37,211 bases of DNA. It comes from a virus. The DNA is taken from IMG/VR virus record IMGVR_UViG_3300031963_008792, positions 1 to 37,211 of that record; one strand, 5' to 3'. Positions 1-7,682 of this stretch are shown piece by piece. The number at the start of each line of letters is the position of its first letter. Position 1 is the first letter of the stretch. A program made the translations under genes and the position numbers. Below the pieces are notes generated by a model. The model ran no database searches and was not told the DNA's origin. It saw only the letters and a program-made list of their open reading frames with translations.

Positions 1-13
1 TGGTTATTATAAT

Positions 14-1342
14 ATGCTTACAGAAGAACAAAAAGATAATTTAAAAAAAGAACTTAAAAATTTAGATATACAAAATATAAATGAAGAAGAGTTTATAGAA
101 TTTTCAAATAAAATATATATTGAAAAATATAATCCTATATTTTCAGATGCAGAATCTTTATTCAAAACATTACCAACCAGTCAAATAGTAGAAATATTAC
201 TAAATGAATATAATAAATCTAAAGGATGCACATTAAAATATAATACAATAAATAAATTAAACGAAGAAGAAAAAGAACTATTAATAAGTAGATTATCTAG
301 AAAAATACCATGTTTTGCTCCGTATACATCACTTCATTTTAATCACACTGGAGAAGTTGGAGTATGTTGTTACACTACGGTAAGTCCTGTCGGTAGATAT
401 CCAGAAAACACAATAAAAGATATATGGTTTGGTTATGCATTAAAACATTTCAGAGAAAGATTAGAAAATTTTGATTTTTCATTTTCTTGTTTTAAATGTA
501 TAAAACAAATATTAATAGACAACGAAGAATCGGCGGTATTAAAATCATATGATCATCACGAAAAATACAAAAACACCGTTTGGCCTATATCTATGTCTTT
601 CGCTATATCTAATGCTTGTAATTATGAGTGTTTAATGTGTGGTGGTTCTTGGTCTTCTTCTATTAGAAAAAATAGAGAGGGGAAACCACCAATAAAAATA
701 CCATACGATGATAACTTCATAGAAGAACTGAAAGAATTTATTCCGCATTTAAAAGATGTTAGAATGTCGGGTGGAGAACCATTTTTAAATTCATTTACGT
801 ATAAAATATTGGATCTTTTTATAGAATTAAATCCTGATGTAGAAATCGTCATGACTACAAATGGATCTATTTTAAATACTAAAATTAAAAATTATATAGA
901 AAAATTAAAAAATTTTAAAATATCAATATCTTTAGATTCTGTTAATAAACAGACATATGAATTTATAAGAAAAAATTCCAATTTTGAACTGGTTATGAAA
1001 AATATTCAGTATTTTTTGACTAAAAATGTTCTTACGGGAATAGCAGTATGTCCAATAATACAAAATATATATGAAATACACGATATAGTTGATTTTTGTA
1101 TATCTAATAAGTTAGATTTTTATTTTAACAATGTTTATCTTCCTTTAGGTGGATATATCGAAACTATTCACAATCTACCAAATCAAAAACATGATGATAC
1201 TAAATTGCCTTTAGTATGCTTAAACACTTTAAGAAAAAGTGAGAGGATTAATATCGCAAAATATCTAAAAAGTAAAAAATACGAAAATTTAGAAATTCAA
1301 AAAAAGATAAATGGTTTAATAAATAAAGTACTTTTAGATTGA
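14..1342 (+). CDS. Radical SAM protein with N-terminal twitch/SPASM-like domain
   Basis: The 442-residue protein has a canonical radical SAM cluster motif CX3CX2C (C202, C206, C209), so it should bind a 4Fe-4S cluster and cleave S-adenosylmethionine. Ahead of it lies a SPASM/twitch-like segment with C100, the pair C118/C119 and a CxxC at C159/C162, which suggests an auxiliary iron-sulfur cluster. A GGEPFL motif follows the cluster loop, as is usual in the fold. This order (twitch first, radical SAM second) matches the N-twitch radical SAM proteins often found in bacterial and phage sugar or surface-polysaccharide loci. The substrate is not evident. The ATG at 14 has no Shine-Dalgarno sequence, and only 13 bases precede it, so the 5' context is unknown. 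A 30 nt gap separates it from the overlapping operon downstream. The family call is firm; the role is inferred from neighbours. Confidence 0.85.
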   Translation: MLTEEQKDNLKKELKNLDIQNINEEEFIEFSNKIYIEKYNPIFSDAESLFKTLPTSQIVEILLNEYNKSKGCTLKYNTINKLNEEEKELLISRLSRKIPCFAPYTSLHFNHTGEVGVCCYTTVSPVGRYPENTIKDIWFGYALKHFRERLENFDFSFSCFKCIKQILIDNEESAVLKSYDHHEKYKNTVWPISMSFAISNACNYECLMCGGSWSSSIRKNREGKPPIKIPYDDNFIEELKEFIPHLKDVRMSGGEPFLNSFTYKILDLFIELNPDVEIVMTTNGSILNTKIKNYIEKLKNFKISISLDSVNKQTYEFIRKNSNFELVMKNIQYFLTKNVLTGIAVCPIIQNIYEIHDIVDFCISNKLDFYFNNVYLPLGGYIETIHNLPNQKHDDTKLPLVCLNTLRKSERINIAKYLKSKKYENLEIQKKINGLINKVLLD

Positions 1343-1372
1343 TTTTTATTTATATTCGTATACCATTTTAAC

Positions 1373-1897
1373 ATGGAAAATCTAATTTCTTTATTTGAAA
1401 TAAATCCTTTTGATTTTGAAGATCAAAAATTTCTATATGATATAGTAAAATATAGATGGAAGTATAAAGATTTTATAAACATAAAATATAAAACTTCTGA
1501 TAATACTCCTTCATTTGAAGAGCATTGTAAAAATATACAATCTGATAAATATAAAAAAATTTATAGAATAAAACTTTTAGATGTTTCTATAGGAATGATT
1601 TATATAGATAAAAATAATTTCAATGGTACTTTTTTACTACCAAGTTTATTAAAAACAGCATTTAAAGAACTAAAAAATAAAAACATAGAGTTTGATAAAG
1701 ATCTTATAACACCACAAACACATCTTCAGCTACTTAAAAAACATAAAGATGTAGAAGTTCATTACGCATCAATAAATCCAAAAAATAAATTATCTTATGA
1801 TGGTTTGATAAAAAATGGATATGAACCAGTTGAAATAGTGTTAGCTATTACAGCAAAAAACGGAGAATGTACACAAGGAAAATGGAAGATAAAATAA
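1373..1897 (+). CDS. GNAT-like N-acetyltransferase
   Basis: This 174-residue protein fits a single GNAT domain. The N-terminal part (about residues 18-60) resembles the start of amino-sugar acetyltransferases, with FLYDIVKYRW followed by a helix. The C-terminal part (about 131-152) reads as the acetyl-CoA-fold ending: VHYASINPKNKLSYDGLIKNG has the Asn/Ser pattern and the terminal NGY turn typical of GNAT motif B. Such enzymes use acetyl-CoA to acetylate an amine, in glycan clusters commonly an amino sugar produced by a neighbouring aminotransferase. That fits the DegT-type gene immediately downstream, which overlaps it by 16 nt. The central acetyl-CoA pyrophosphate-binding motif is weak, so GNAT is an inference from overall pattern. 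The ATG at 1373 follows a 30 nt A/T-rich gap with no Shine-Dalgarno sequence. It is the first gene of the overlapping chain. Confidence 0.65.
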   Translation: MENLISLFEINPFDFEDQKFLYDIVKYRWKYKDFINIKYKTSDNTPSFEEHCKNIQSDKYKKIYRIKLLDVSIGMIYIDKNNFNGTFLLPSLLKTAFKELKNKNIEFDKDLITPQTHLQLLKKHKDVEVHYASINPKNKLSYDGLIKNGYEPVEIVLAITAKNGECTQGKWKIK

Positions 1898-2514
1898 AAA
1901 ATCCATATTATGTAGTAGACGATTTTGAAAAATCTATAGCATTACTAGCAGGATCTAAGTTTTCGGTAGCGGTCGATTCTTGTACTAATGCAATATTTTT
2001 ATGTTTAAAATTTTTAAATAAAACAGATCAAATTATTACTATTCCTAATAGAACTTATATATCAATTCCTTGTTCTATCAGGAACGCAAATTATAAAGTT
2101 AAATTTGAAGAAATAGAATGGAGTGGGGTATATCAGTTAAAACCACTACCGATATTTGATGGAGCATTAAGATTCAGAAGAAATATGTATCAAGGGGGTT
2201 ATCATTGTTTATCATTTCACGTTAAAAAGCATTTAAAAATAGGAAGAGGGGGGATGATATTAACTGATGATGAAGATGCCTATAAATGGTTTAAAAAGGC
2301 GAGATTTAATGGTAGAAATCAAATACAGCATAGTTTAGATTGTTTTGATATGATTGGGTGGAATTTTTACATGACTAATGAAGATGCAGCTAGAGGAATG
2401 TGGCTTTTAACTGGTCTTAATGATAATATGGATGATATTCCAGTTGATTATCCAGACTTATCTATATACGATTTTAATAATTCCGGTTCAGGACAGAAAT
2501 TAAATAAAATATGA
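1882..2514 (+). CDS. Short DegT/DnrJ/EryC1-type PLP aminotransferase
   Basis: The protein shows the core signatures of sugar aminotransferases of the DegT/DnrJ/EryC1 family: DSCTNAIFLCLK (residues 32-43, the usual G(S/T)xA cofactor region) and SFHVKKHLKIGRGGMI (111-126), where K116 aligns with the lysine that forms the PLP Schiff base. Family members are normally about 350-400 residues; this one has 210 and stops shortly after the PLP lysine region, lacking most of the C-terminal domain. No frameshift explains this, because the next gene starts at its stop codon. An upstream ATG at 1867 is possible; I chose 1882 because it gives the shorter overlap with the GNAT gene and a conventional N-terminus. 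Family assignment is good. Whether the shortened protein is catalytic is uncertain. Confidence 0.72.
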   Translation: MEDKIKNPYYVVDDFEKSIALLAGSKFSVAVDSCTNAIFLCLKFLNKTDQIITIPNRTYISIPCSIRNANYKVKFEEIEWSGVYQLKPLPIFDGALRFRRNMYQGGYHCLSFHVKKHLKIGRGGMILTDDEDAYKWFKKARFNGRNQIQHSLDCFDMIGWNFYMTNEDAARGMWLLTGLNDNMDDIPVDYPDLSIYDFNNSGSGQKLNKI

Positions 2515-3389
2515 GAATTTGCTTCACAACAACATTAGATGACAAATATTTAGCCGGGTTTTTAATAACTCTTAATAGCATTTTAAGATCATCTAAAAAC
2601 TTTAATTATGATTTTGTAATATTTGAATGGGGAACTCTATCAGATGATAGTAAAACTATAATAAAATCTTTATATAATAATGTTTCGTTTAGAATGGTGG
2701 ATATAGACTCATATAAAACCCACGAATTTGATGAAACTTATAGAGTTTGGACATATAATCCAAATTACCGATTCGATATTTTTACTCTTACAGAGTATGA
2801 CAGAATAGTTTTTGTTGATGCTGATATGATTTTTGAAATTGATATGGACGAATTGTTATTATACGATGTAGATTTTGGATCTTGTTCTATTCCTAGTGGA
2901 AGAGTCCCTCAAATTAATGATAGAATGGGGTTTGATGCTGGATTAATGACTATAGGTAAAAAATATATTTCTTTAGATATTAAAAAGGAACTAATCAAAA
3001 TAGCAAATCAAGAAGCTCCACCAGAAAAAGACTCAAGAGTTAGAAAATGGGTTGGTAATGAACCAATATTAAATACTTTTTTCTTACATGATATAACTTG
3101 GCTTCCTAATAAATTTAATTTGGTTGTTTCTGAGATTTTAACTAAAGATTTTGATAACAAAAATAATTATCAATTTACGGGTCATAACAAACCATGGTAC
3201 AGTGAAGAACTAAATGGTCAATTTTCACCATTTTGTAGACAAAATATAATACAAAATAACGGAAAATTTATGATTAACATTATTTTAAAAAAATTAATTT
3301 TAATATATAAAGAAGAAGTCAAAAGTTTATTAAATAAAGGAATAGATATTAAAAAATATTCTGATAAAATAAAACCTATATATGAATGA
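2511..3389 (+). CDS. GT8-family glycosyltransferase (copy 1)
   Basis: The 292-residue protein has the layout of glycosyltransferase family 8: an N-terminal nucleotide-sugar-binding strand (residues 2-10), a conserved FLITLNSIL helix (17-25), the RFDIFTL segment (about 87-93) and the DxD metal-binding motif at D103-A-D105 inside FVDADMIFEIDMDEL. GT8 enzymes use UDP-sugars with retention of configuration. The later motif KWVGNEPILNTF corresponds to the acceptor/nucleotide loop (N-x-P-ILN). It starts in an ATGA overlap with the aminotransferase gene and its end overlaps the deacetylase gene by 8 nt. It is clearly paralogous to the protein at 4760-5617, sharing the order and spacing of all these motifs. 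The donor sugar and acceptor cannot be read from sequence. Confidence 0.85.
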   Translation: MRICFTTTLDDKYLAGFLITLNSILRSSKNFNYDFVIFEWGTLSDDSKTIIKSLYNNVSFRMVDIDSYKTHEFDETYRVWTYNPNYRFDIFTLTEYDRIVFVDADMIFEIDMDELLLYDVDFGSCSIPSGRVPQINDRMGFDAGLMTIGKKYISLDIKKELIKIANQEAPPEKDSRVRKWVGNEPILNTFFLHDITWLPNKFNLVVSEILTKDFDNKNNYQFTGHNKPWYSEELNGQFSPFCRQNIIQNNGKFMINIILKKLILIYKEEVKSLLNKGIDIKKYSDKIKPIYE

Positions 3390-4035
3390 AACAGTTTGCA
3401 TTATAGTTCCACACGGAGACGATGAAACGTTAGGATTTTCGGCGGCAATACAAAAACACGTAAATGAAAATGATGACGTTTACGTTTTATTTTGTAGAAA
3501 ACCGCATAACGAAAGAACTCAATTTCAATTTGACTCTATAAAAGAAGCTCAAAAAATACTAGGGTACAAAAATTTTTTTAGTTTAGATATATCATTAACT
3601 GATATATCAAATGATATTTTTGTAGTTTATAAAAAAATAGAAAACGTCTTGCTGGATATAAGCCCAACTATAGTATATACAACATTTTGGGGTGATATAC
3701 ATCAAGATCACAAAGCAGTTTTTGAATCAGTAACTAGAATAATTAGAACTTGGGGTAGATTTAAAATAAAAAAATTTATAGTTGGAGAAATACCAAGTTC
3801 AACCGAACAAAGACCTTATTTAGATTCAAATATTTTTCATCCTAATTATTATATTAAAATGTCACAAAAAATGTTAGATAATAAAATTAAAGCCTTAGAG
3901 TGTTATGGTGGAGAAATGAGAGAATACCCACATCCAAGATCAAACCGAGGCATAACAAGTAAAGCTGAATGTAGAGGACAAGAATGTGGATCTGAATATG
4001 CAGAGGCTTATATGATTTTAAAATATATAGAATAA
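3382..4035 (+). CDS. PIG-L/LmbE-type sugar N-deacetylase
   Basis: The first residues carry the hallmark PHGDDETLG motif (P10-H11-x-D13-D14-E15), equivalent to the PHxDDE zinc-binding and catalytic motif of the PIG-L/LmbE/MshB deacetylases. The second metal motif is HQDH (H107, D109, H110). The length of 217 residues is normal for the family. Known members remove the acetyl group from GlcNAc-containing substrates such as GlcNAc-phosphatidylinositol, GlcNAc-inositol or bacillithiol precursors. Here the setting among glycosyltransferases suggests an N-acetylated sugar in a glycan or nucleotide-sugar as substrate. The start overlaps the preceding GT8 gene by 8 nt, and the stop shares one base with the next start (TAATG), consistent with translational coupling. 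Confidence 0.88.
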   Translation: MNETVCIIVPHGDDETLGFSAAIQKHVNENDDVYVLFCRKPHNERTQFQFDSIKEAQKILGYKNFFSLDISLTDISNDIFVVYKKIENVLLDISPTIVYTTFWGDIHQDHKAVFESVTRIIRTWGRFKIKKFIVGEIPSSTEQRPYLDSNIFHPNYYIKMSQKMLDNKIKALECYGGEMREYPHPRSNRGITSKAECRGQECGSEYAEAYMILKYIE

Positions 4036-4763
4036 TGAAAAATATTGGAATATTAGGTATGGGAGAAGTTGGAAAATCTTTATATATAGTTTATAAGGAA
4101 TCTAAAAAATTTAATGTTTTAACCAAAGATAAAAACAAAAACACTGAATTTAATAATGTTTTCGTTTTAAATATATGTATTCCATATTCTAATGATTTTT
4201 GTGATATAGTTAAAACAGAAATTAAAAACTGTAATCCAAAATATACAGTAATACATTCTACAATACCAGTTGGAACTACAAATAAAATTAAATGCGATTT
4301 GGAATATAAAAACATATGTCACAGTCCAATCAGAGGAAATCATCCAGATTTATCGGAGAGTATTAAAACGTTTACAAAATACATAGGTTGTGAAGATAAA
4401 AAAACTTCAAATAAAATTAAAAAACATTTTAAAAAAATAAAAATTAAAAGTAAATCCTTTAAAAGTTCTGATAATACAGAACTGATAAAATTATTATGTA
4501 CGTCATATTACGGGTTATGTATTTCTTGGTATAACGAAATAAAGAAAATTTGTGATTTTTTTAAAGTAGATTATTTTGATTTTTTAGAGTGGAATATAAC
4601 TTATAATCAAGGTTATAAAAAAATGAAAAACAAAAACGTTATAAGACCAACTTTATATCCACCGAATAATAAAATAGGTGGTCATTGTATAGTTCCTAAC
4701 GCTAAACTTTTAAATAAACAATTTAATAGTAAATTTTTAAAACATATAATAGATTTGCAATGA
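4035..4763 (+). CDS. Short UDP-sugar/GDP-mannose dehydrogenase-like protein
   Basis: The N-terminus has a Rossmann NAD-binding motif (GxGxxG at G8, G10, G13 in ILGMGEVG). HSTIPVGTT (74-82) matches the conserved strand-loop of UDP-glucose/UDP-ManNAc dehydrogenases. NTELIKLL (147-154) matches the conserved central-helix region. GGHC (215-218) matches the catalytic-cysteine loop, with C218 as the likely nucleophile. Family enzymes of about 400-450 residues oxidise the C6 hydroxyl of a nucleotide sugar to a uronate; this protein ends at 242, so the C-terminal nucleotide-sugar-binding domain is missing and the linking segment is compressed. It keeps NAD and catalytic-Cys signatures, so it may act on a different substrate. 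It is linked by 1 nt and ATGA (4 nt) overlaps to its neighbours. Confidence 0.75.
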   Translation: MKNIGILGMGEVGKSLYIVYKESKKFNVLTKDKNKNTEFNNVFVLNICIPYSNDFCDIVKTEIKNCNPKYTVIHSTIPVGTTNKIKCDLEYKNICHSPIRGNHPDLSESIKTFTKYIGCEDKKTSNKIKKHFKKIKIKSKSFKSSDNTELIKLLCTSYYGLCISWYNEIKKICDFFKVDYFDFLEWNITYNQGYKKMKNKNVIRPTLYPPNNKIGGHCIVPNAKLLNKQFNSKFLKHIIDLQ

Positions 4764-5617
4764 AATATGCTTATGTAACCACAGTTTGTGATATATATTT
4801 CAAAGGGTTTTTAATGACTTTTAATAGCATCCTTATGTCTCATAAGGATTTTAATCACGACTTAATAATTTTTGAATGTGATAATCTTTCAGATCAAAAT
4901 AAAAAAACAATTCAAAAATTGTATAATAATGTTTATTTTAAAAAAATAAACAAAGAAAGTTATAGGAATGATGTCTTCGACAAAAGTGTTAGGGATTGGA
5001 AAGAGTTTAAACCCACATATAGGTTTGATATTTTTACGTTAAAAGAATATAAAAAAATATTATATTTTGATTGTGATATAATATTTGAAATTGATATGAA
5101 TCACTTACTAAGTGATGATAATATAAAATTTGGTGTTAGCCAAATGGTATCTTATTCGGAGTATTACCAAACTAAATCTAATAAGATATTTAACGCGGGA
5201 GTTATGATAATAGATAATACTTTCTTAGGAGATAATATTAAGAAAGACTTAATCGATTTAAGCAAAGCTCCACCGCCAAAAAATTCTAAATTTGAAGATA
5301 AAAATTGGGTTGGAAACCAACCTATTTTAAATAATTATTTTGAAAATAAAATTAATTGGATAGATGAAAAATACAATCTAACTATAGATAGATTATATAA
5401 AAAGATTTTTATAGAAAAAAATAATTATCATTTGATAGGATCTAAAAAAATTTGGAGTGATGGGGATTTATACTCAAGATTTGATAGACACGTTATAAAC
5501 ACCATAAAGCAAAACCAAAAAAATAATGAAGTGAATTGTATAATAATTTTAAAGAAAATGTTAGAAAAATATGAAATTATTAAATTAAATTTATTGGAAA
5601 AGGATATTATTATATGA
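4760..5617 (+). CDS. GT8-family glycosyltransferase (copy 2)
   Basis: This 285-residue protein is a paralog of the GT8 enzyme at 2511-3389. Shared features in the same order are the GFLMTFNSIL helix (about 16-25), KLYNNVYFK (about 53-61), RFDIFTLKEY (88-97), the DxD metal site D104-C-D106 within LYFDCDIIFEIDM, and NWVGNQPILNNYF. The fold and retaining UDP-sugar chemistry follow from the GT8 family. The middle residue of the DxD motif differs (Cys here, Ala in copy 1) and the loops after it diverge, so donor or acceptor specificity may differ. It begins in an ATGA overlap with the dehydrogenase-like gene and ends in another ATGA overlap with the unknown gene at 5614. Confidence 0.83.
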   Translation: MKYAYVTTVCDIYFKGFLMTFNSILMSHKDFNHDLIIFECDNLSDQNKKTIQKLYNNVYFKKINKESYRNDVFDKSVRDWKEFKPTYRFDIFTLKEYKKILYFDCDIIFEIDMNHLLSDDNIKFGVSQMVSYSEYYQTKSNKIFNAGVMIIDNTFLGDNIKKDLIDLSKAPPPKNSKFEDKNWVGNQPILNNYFENKINWIDEKYNLTIDRLYKKIFIEKNNYHLIGSKKIWSDGDLYSRFDRHVINTIKQNQKNNEVNCIIILKKMLEKYEIIKLNLLEKDIII

Positions 5618-6468
5618 CTACAGCACAATCTCACGTTCAAAAACTATTAAATTCAGGATTGTGTTTAAAGGTTTTATATCAAAATAATAAAAAAAGTAAA
5701 TTTGTTTATTTAATAAATTCTAACTTTTTAAATTTAACAAAAATAAATAAAACATTTTATGAAAACAAAAATTTAATTATAAACGTATGTTTAGATACAG
5801 TTTTTGAAATTAAAAATAAAAATATAACAGGAATAGAATACATTTTAAATCCAGATTATATAAACATCGAGGATATATTGAATGATAAAAAAATAGATCT
5901 TGAAAATAATGATGAATATATATTATCATTATCAGATACAATATTAAAAATTAATCTGGACTTAAGAGATTATATGTTTTTATATGACGTTAATAACGAA
6001 AATTATTACAATCAAGCTATACTTTCTTTTTACCCAAACCATGAAAAATTTTTAAAAAATAGCAAAAGATTTAAATTAAAAATTGTTAATAAATATTTTA
6101 CGATTGATAATAAATCTTTTGATGATTCTTCAGATTTAAAATTAAAATATTGTTTAGAGTATCTAGGTATAGACGTTAAAAATATAGACGTTCAAGATGA
6201 ATTATTTATAAATTCTTTAAAACTTAAATGGAAAAATATTATAAAAATACATAAAGAAAAAATATTAAAAAAATTAACCTCTAAAGAAGTATTTGATGAT
6301 ATGGACGAAGAAGAAAAAAAAGAATACATGATAGAATTTGAGATATATAGAAACGAACTATCAAAAGATATAGATAAAGAAGTTGATAAATTAAATTCAT
6401 TAAAAGAAATTATATCTTTTTGGCCTGAGTTTATTCAGCCCATACCATATTTTGTATATGACAATTAA
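5614..6468 (+). CDS. Hypothetical protein in glycan operon
   Basis: I do not recognise this 284-residue, lysine- and asparagine-rich protein. The first half (about residues 1-165) alternates short predicted strands and loops. The second half is richer in charged helical sequence, notably a stretch around 210-262 with a run of acidic residues (DDMDEEEKKEY) followed by a lysine-rich helix. No signal peptide, transmembrane segment or catalytic motif is visible. It sits between two glycosyltransferases and is coupled to both by overlaps (4 nt upstream, 11 nt downstream), so a role in the same pathway, perhaps as acceptor-binding or scaffold protein, is a guess by context only. An AAAGGAT sequence about 10 bases before the ATG is one of the few Shine-Dalgarno-like strings in the window. 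Confidence 0.6.
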   Translation: MTTAQSHVQKLLNSGLCLKVLYQNNKKSKFVYLINSNFLNLTKINKTFYENKNLIINVCLDTVFEIKNKNITGIEYILNPDYINIEDILNDKKIDLENNDEYILSLSDTILKINLDLRDYMFLYDVNNENYYNQAILSFYPNHEKFLKNSKRFKLKIVNKYFTIDNKSFDDSSDLKLKYCLEYLGIDVKNIDVQDELFINSLKLKWKNIIKIHKEKILKKLTSKEVFDDMDEEEKKEYMIEFEIYRNELSKDIDKEVDKLNSLKEIISFWPEFIQPIPYFVYDN

Positions 6469-7201
6469 TTTTTTATGGATTGGGGATTATTTAAACAAAT
6501 TAGGTAAACTCGGTTTAAAATCTTTTTTGGATAATGATCACGAAGTAGTTATTTGGTTATATAATAAAAATTGTGAAAATATACCAGACGGAGTAATAAA
6601 AAAAGATGCTTCTGAAATATTGAATCCAGATAAAGTTTTTTTATATAACGGAAAAGGTGATTGTCGAAAAGGAAGTTGTGGTGGATTTTCAGATCTATTT
6701 AGATTTTATTTATTGTATGAAATTGGTGGATGGTATTGCGATACGGATGTAACTTGTTTTAAAAATTTTAAAGAGTTAAATGAAAACGAATATGTTTTTA
6801 GAAAAAATAAAAATACAATAGCGGTTCAGAATATTATAAAATGCCCAGCTAAATGTAATTTTTTAAAACGGTGTATAACTAAAACGGAAGACCAAATAAA
6901 TTCAAATAATGATAGTTGGTTAAAACCAGTTAAAATATTTTCAGAAGTTATTTCAGAATTAAATTTACAGCAATACATATTAAACGAGTCTTTCTTCGGA
7001 GTTGATGATTTAAATTATATAAAATCTATTTTAGATATAAATTTTAATAAAACTAAAATTAAACTACCGACTCATGGGATACATTGGTGTAATGAAGCTA
7101 TAAATACTGGTTATTGGGGTGATGGTATTAGAAGTAATATGGAATGTCCAATCCCAACAACATTATACTATAAACTTTTAAAAAAACACAATTTATTATG
7201 A
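6458..7201 (+). CDS. GT32-type (DXD sugar-binding) glycosyltransferase
   Basis: The protein contains the diagnostic GT32/OCH1-like block: FSDLFRFYLLYEIGGWYCDT followed by DV. In it the SD (D79) and the YEIGGWYxDTD motif (D95-x-D97) match the DXD region that binds the nucleotide-sugar metal. Length (247 residues) is typical of bacterial and phage capsular-type members. The reading frame is open further upstream from a TTG at 6452, but the ATG at 6458 gives the N-terminus MTINFLWIGD, the usual first strand of the fold, so I use it. It overlaps the previous gene by 11 nt and the next by 4 nt. It is the third glycosyltransferase of the operon. Donor and acceptor are unknown. Confidence 0.84.
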   Translation: MTINFLWIGDYLNKLGKLGLKSFLDNDHEVVIWLYNKNCENIPDGVIKKDASEILNPDKVFLYNGKGDCRKGSCGGFSDLFRFYLLYEIGGWYCDTDVTCFKNFKELNENEYVFRKNKNTIAVQNIIKCPAKCNFLKRCITKTEDQINSNNDSWLKPVKIFSEVISELNLQQYILNESFFGVDDLNYIKSILDINFNKTKIKLPTHGIHWCNEAINTGYWGDGIRSNMECPIPTTLYYKLLKKHNLL

Positions 7202-7377
7202 AAACATATATTTTAGATTTTTTTGATGACTCGGTGGAAATACCAGTTGAATATCACGAATTAAAAAATAATTATTTGTTAGAAATAAAAGAAATTAAAA
7301 ACGATGACTGTGATCAGTGTAAAAAGAAAGAGATAAGAAAAAAATATATTAAAATTTTATTAGAATATGATATTTAA
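7198..7377 (+). CDS. Small CxxC protein (59 aa), hypothetical
   Basis: This short reading frame encodes 59 residues. It begins with an ATG overlapping the stop of the GT32 gene (ATGA) and ends overlapping the following membrane-protein gene by 11 nt, the same spacing style as the rest of the operon; this is the main argument that it is real. Codon use is A/T-rich like its neighbours. The protein is strongly charged, with an acidic N-terminal half and a CDQC motif at residues 38-41 followed by a basic tail (KKKEIRKK). A single CxxC could be a redox or metal site, or half of a zinc site in a dimer. No family recognised. Confidence 0.6.
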   Translation: MKTYILDFFDDSVEIPVEYHELKNNYLLEIKEIKNDDCDQCKKKEIRKKYIKILLEYDI

Positions 7378-7678
7378 CGTTTTATATTTTTTATGTATAA
7401 GTTTAAGTGTTTCTTATATGTATAGTTTTTCAGAAATATTTAAACCTATAAGAAACTTTATAAGTAGAATTCCATATATTAGAAGACCGTTTTTATGTCC
7501 AGAATGTGCTTCATTTTGGTTTGGATTATTCTGTTCTTTTTTATATAATCCAATTTATTTAGATTTTGATTTTTTTATTATTAAAAATTTATTATGCGGC
7601 TTAATAACACATATATTCGCTTCCTTTTTGTATAAAAAATTAACAGTTAAAAAATCAGATATAAATTTCATAAATTGA
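7367..7678 (+). CDS. Small membrane protein, DUF1360-like (CxxCxxFW)
   Basis: The 103-residue protein has a hydrophobic N-terminal segment (about 1-20), a short conserved block FLCPECASFWFGLF (C44, C47) that enters a second membrane segment, and a third hydrophobic stretch (about 68-88). The combination of several membrane passes with a CPxCxxFW block just before a helix resembles the DUF1360 family of small membrane proteins seen in phages and bacteria, whose function is not established. It should sit in the host cytoplasmic membrane. It overlaps the 59-residue CxxC gene by 11 nt and is the last gene of the overlapping chain; the next gene follows after 4 nt. The DUF1360 assignment is by motif memory and moderate. 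Confidence 0.6.
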   Translation: MIFNVLYFLCISLSVSYMYSFSEIFKPIRNFISRIPYIRRPFLCPECASFWFGLFCSFLYNPIYLDFDFFIIKNLLCGLITHIFASFLYKKLTVKKSDINFIN

Positions 7679-7682
7679 TATT

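Noticed and set aside
622-852. Minus-strand open frame inside the radical SAM gene
   Set aside because: Antisense to the conserved radical SAM core; no separate evidence for coding.
1867-2514. Frameshift or degraded full-length aminotransferase
   Set aside because: The next gene begins at the stop codon with a good GT8 N-terminus, and no remaining aminotransferase sequence is seen in other frames.
7099-7106. TATAAATA inside the GT32 gene, about 90 nt before the 59-residue gene
   Set aside because: Matches the box but lies within a coding region far from a start codon. In such A/T-rich DNA chance matches are expected; similar chance hits are seen inside other genes.
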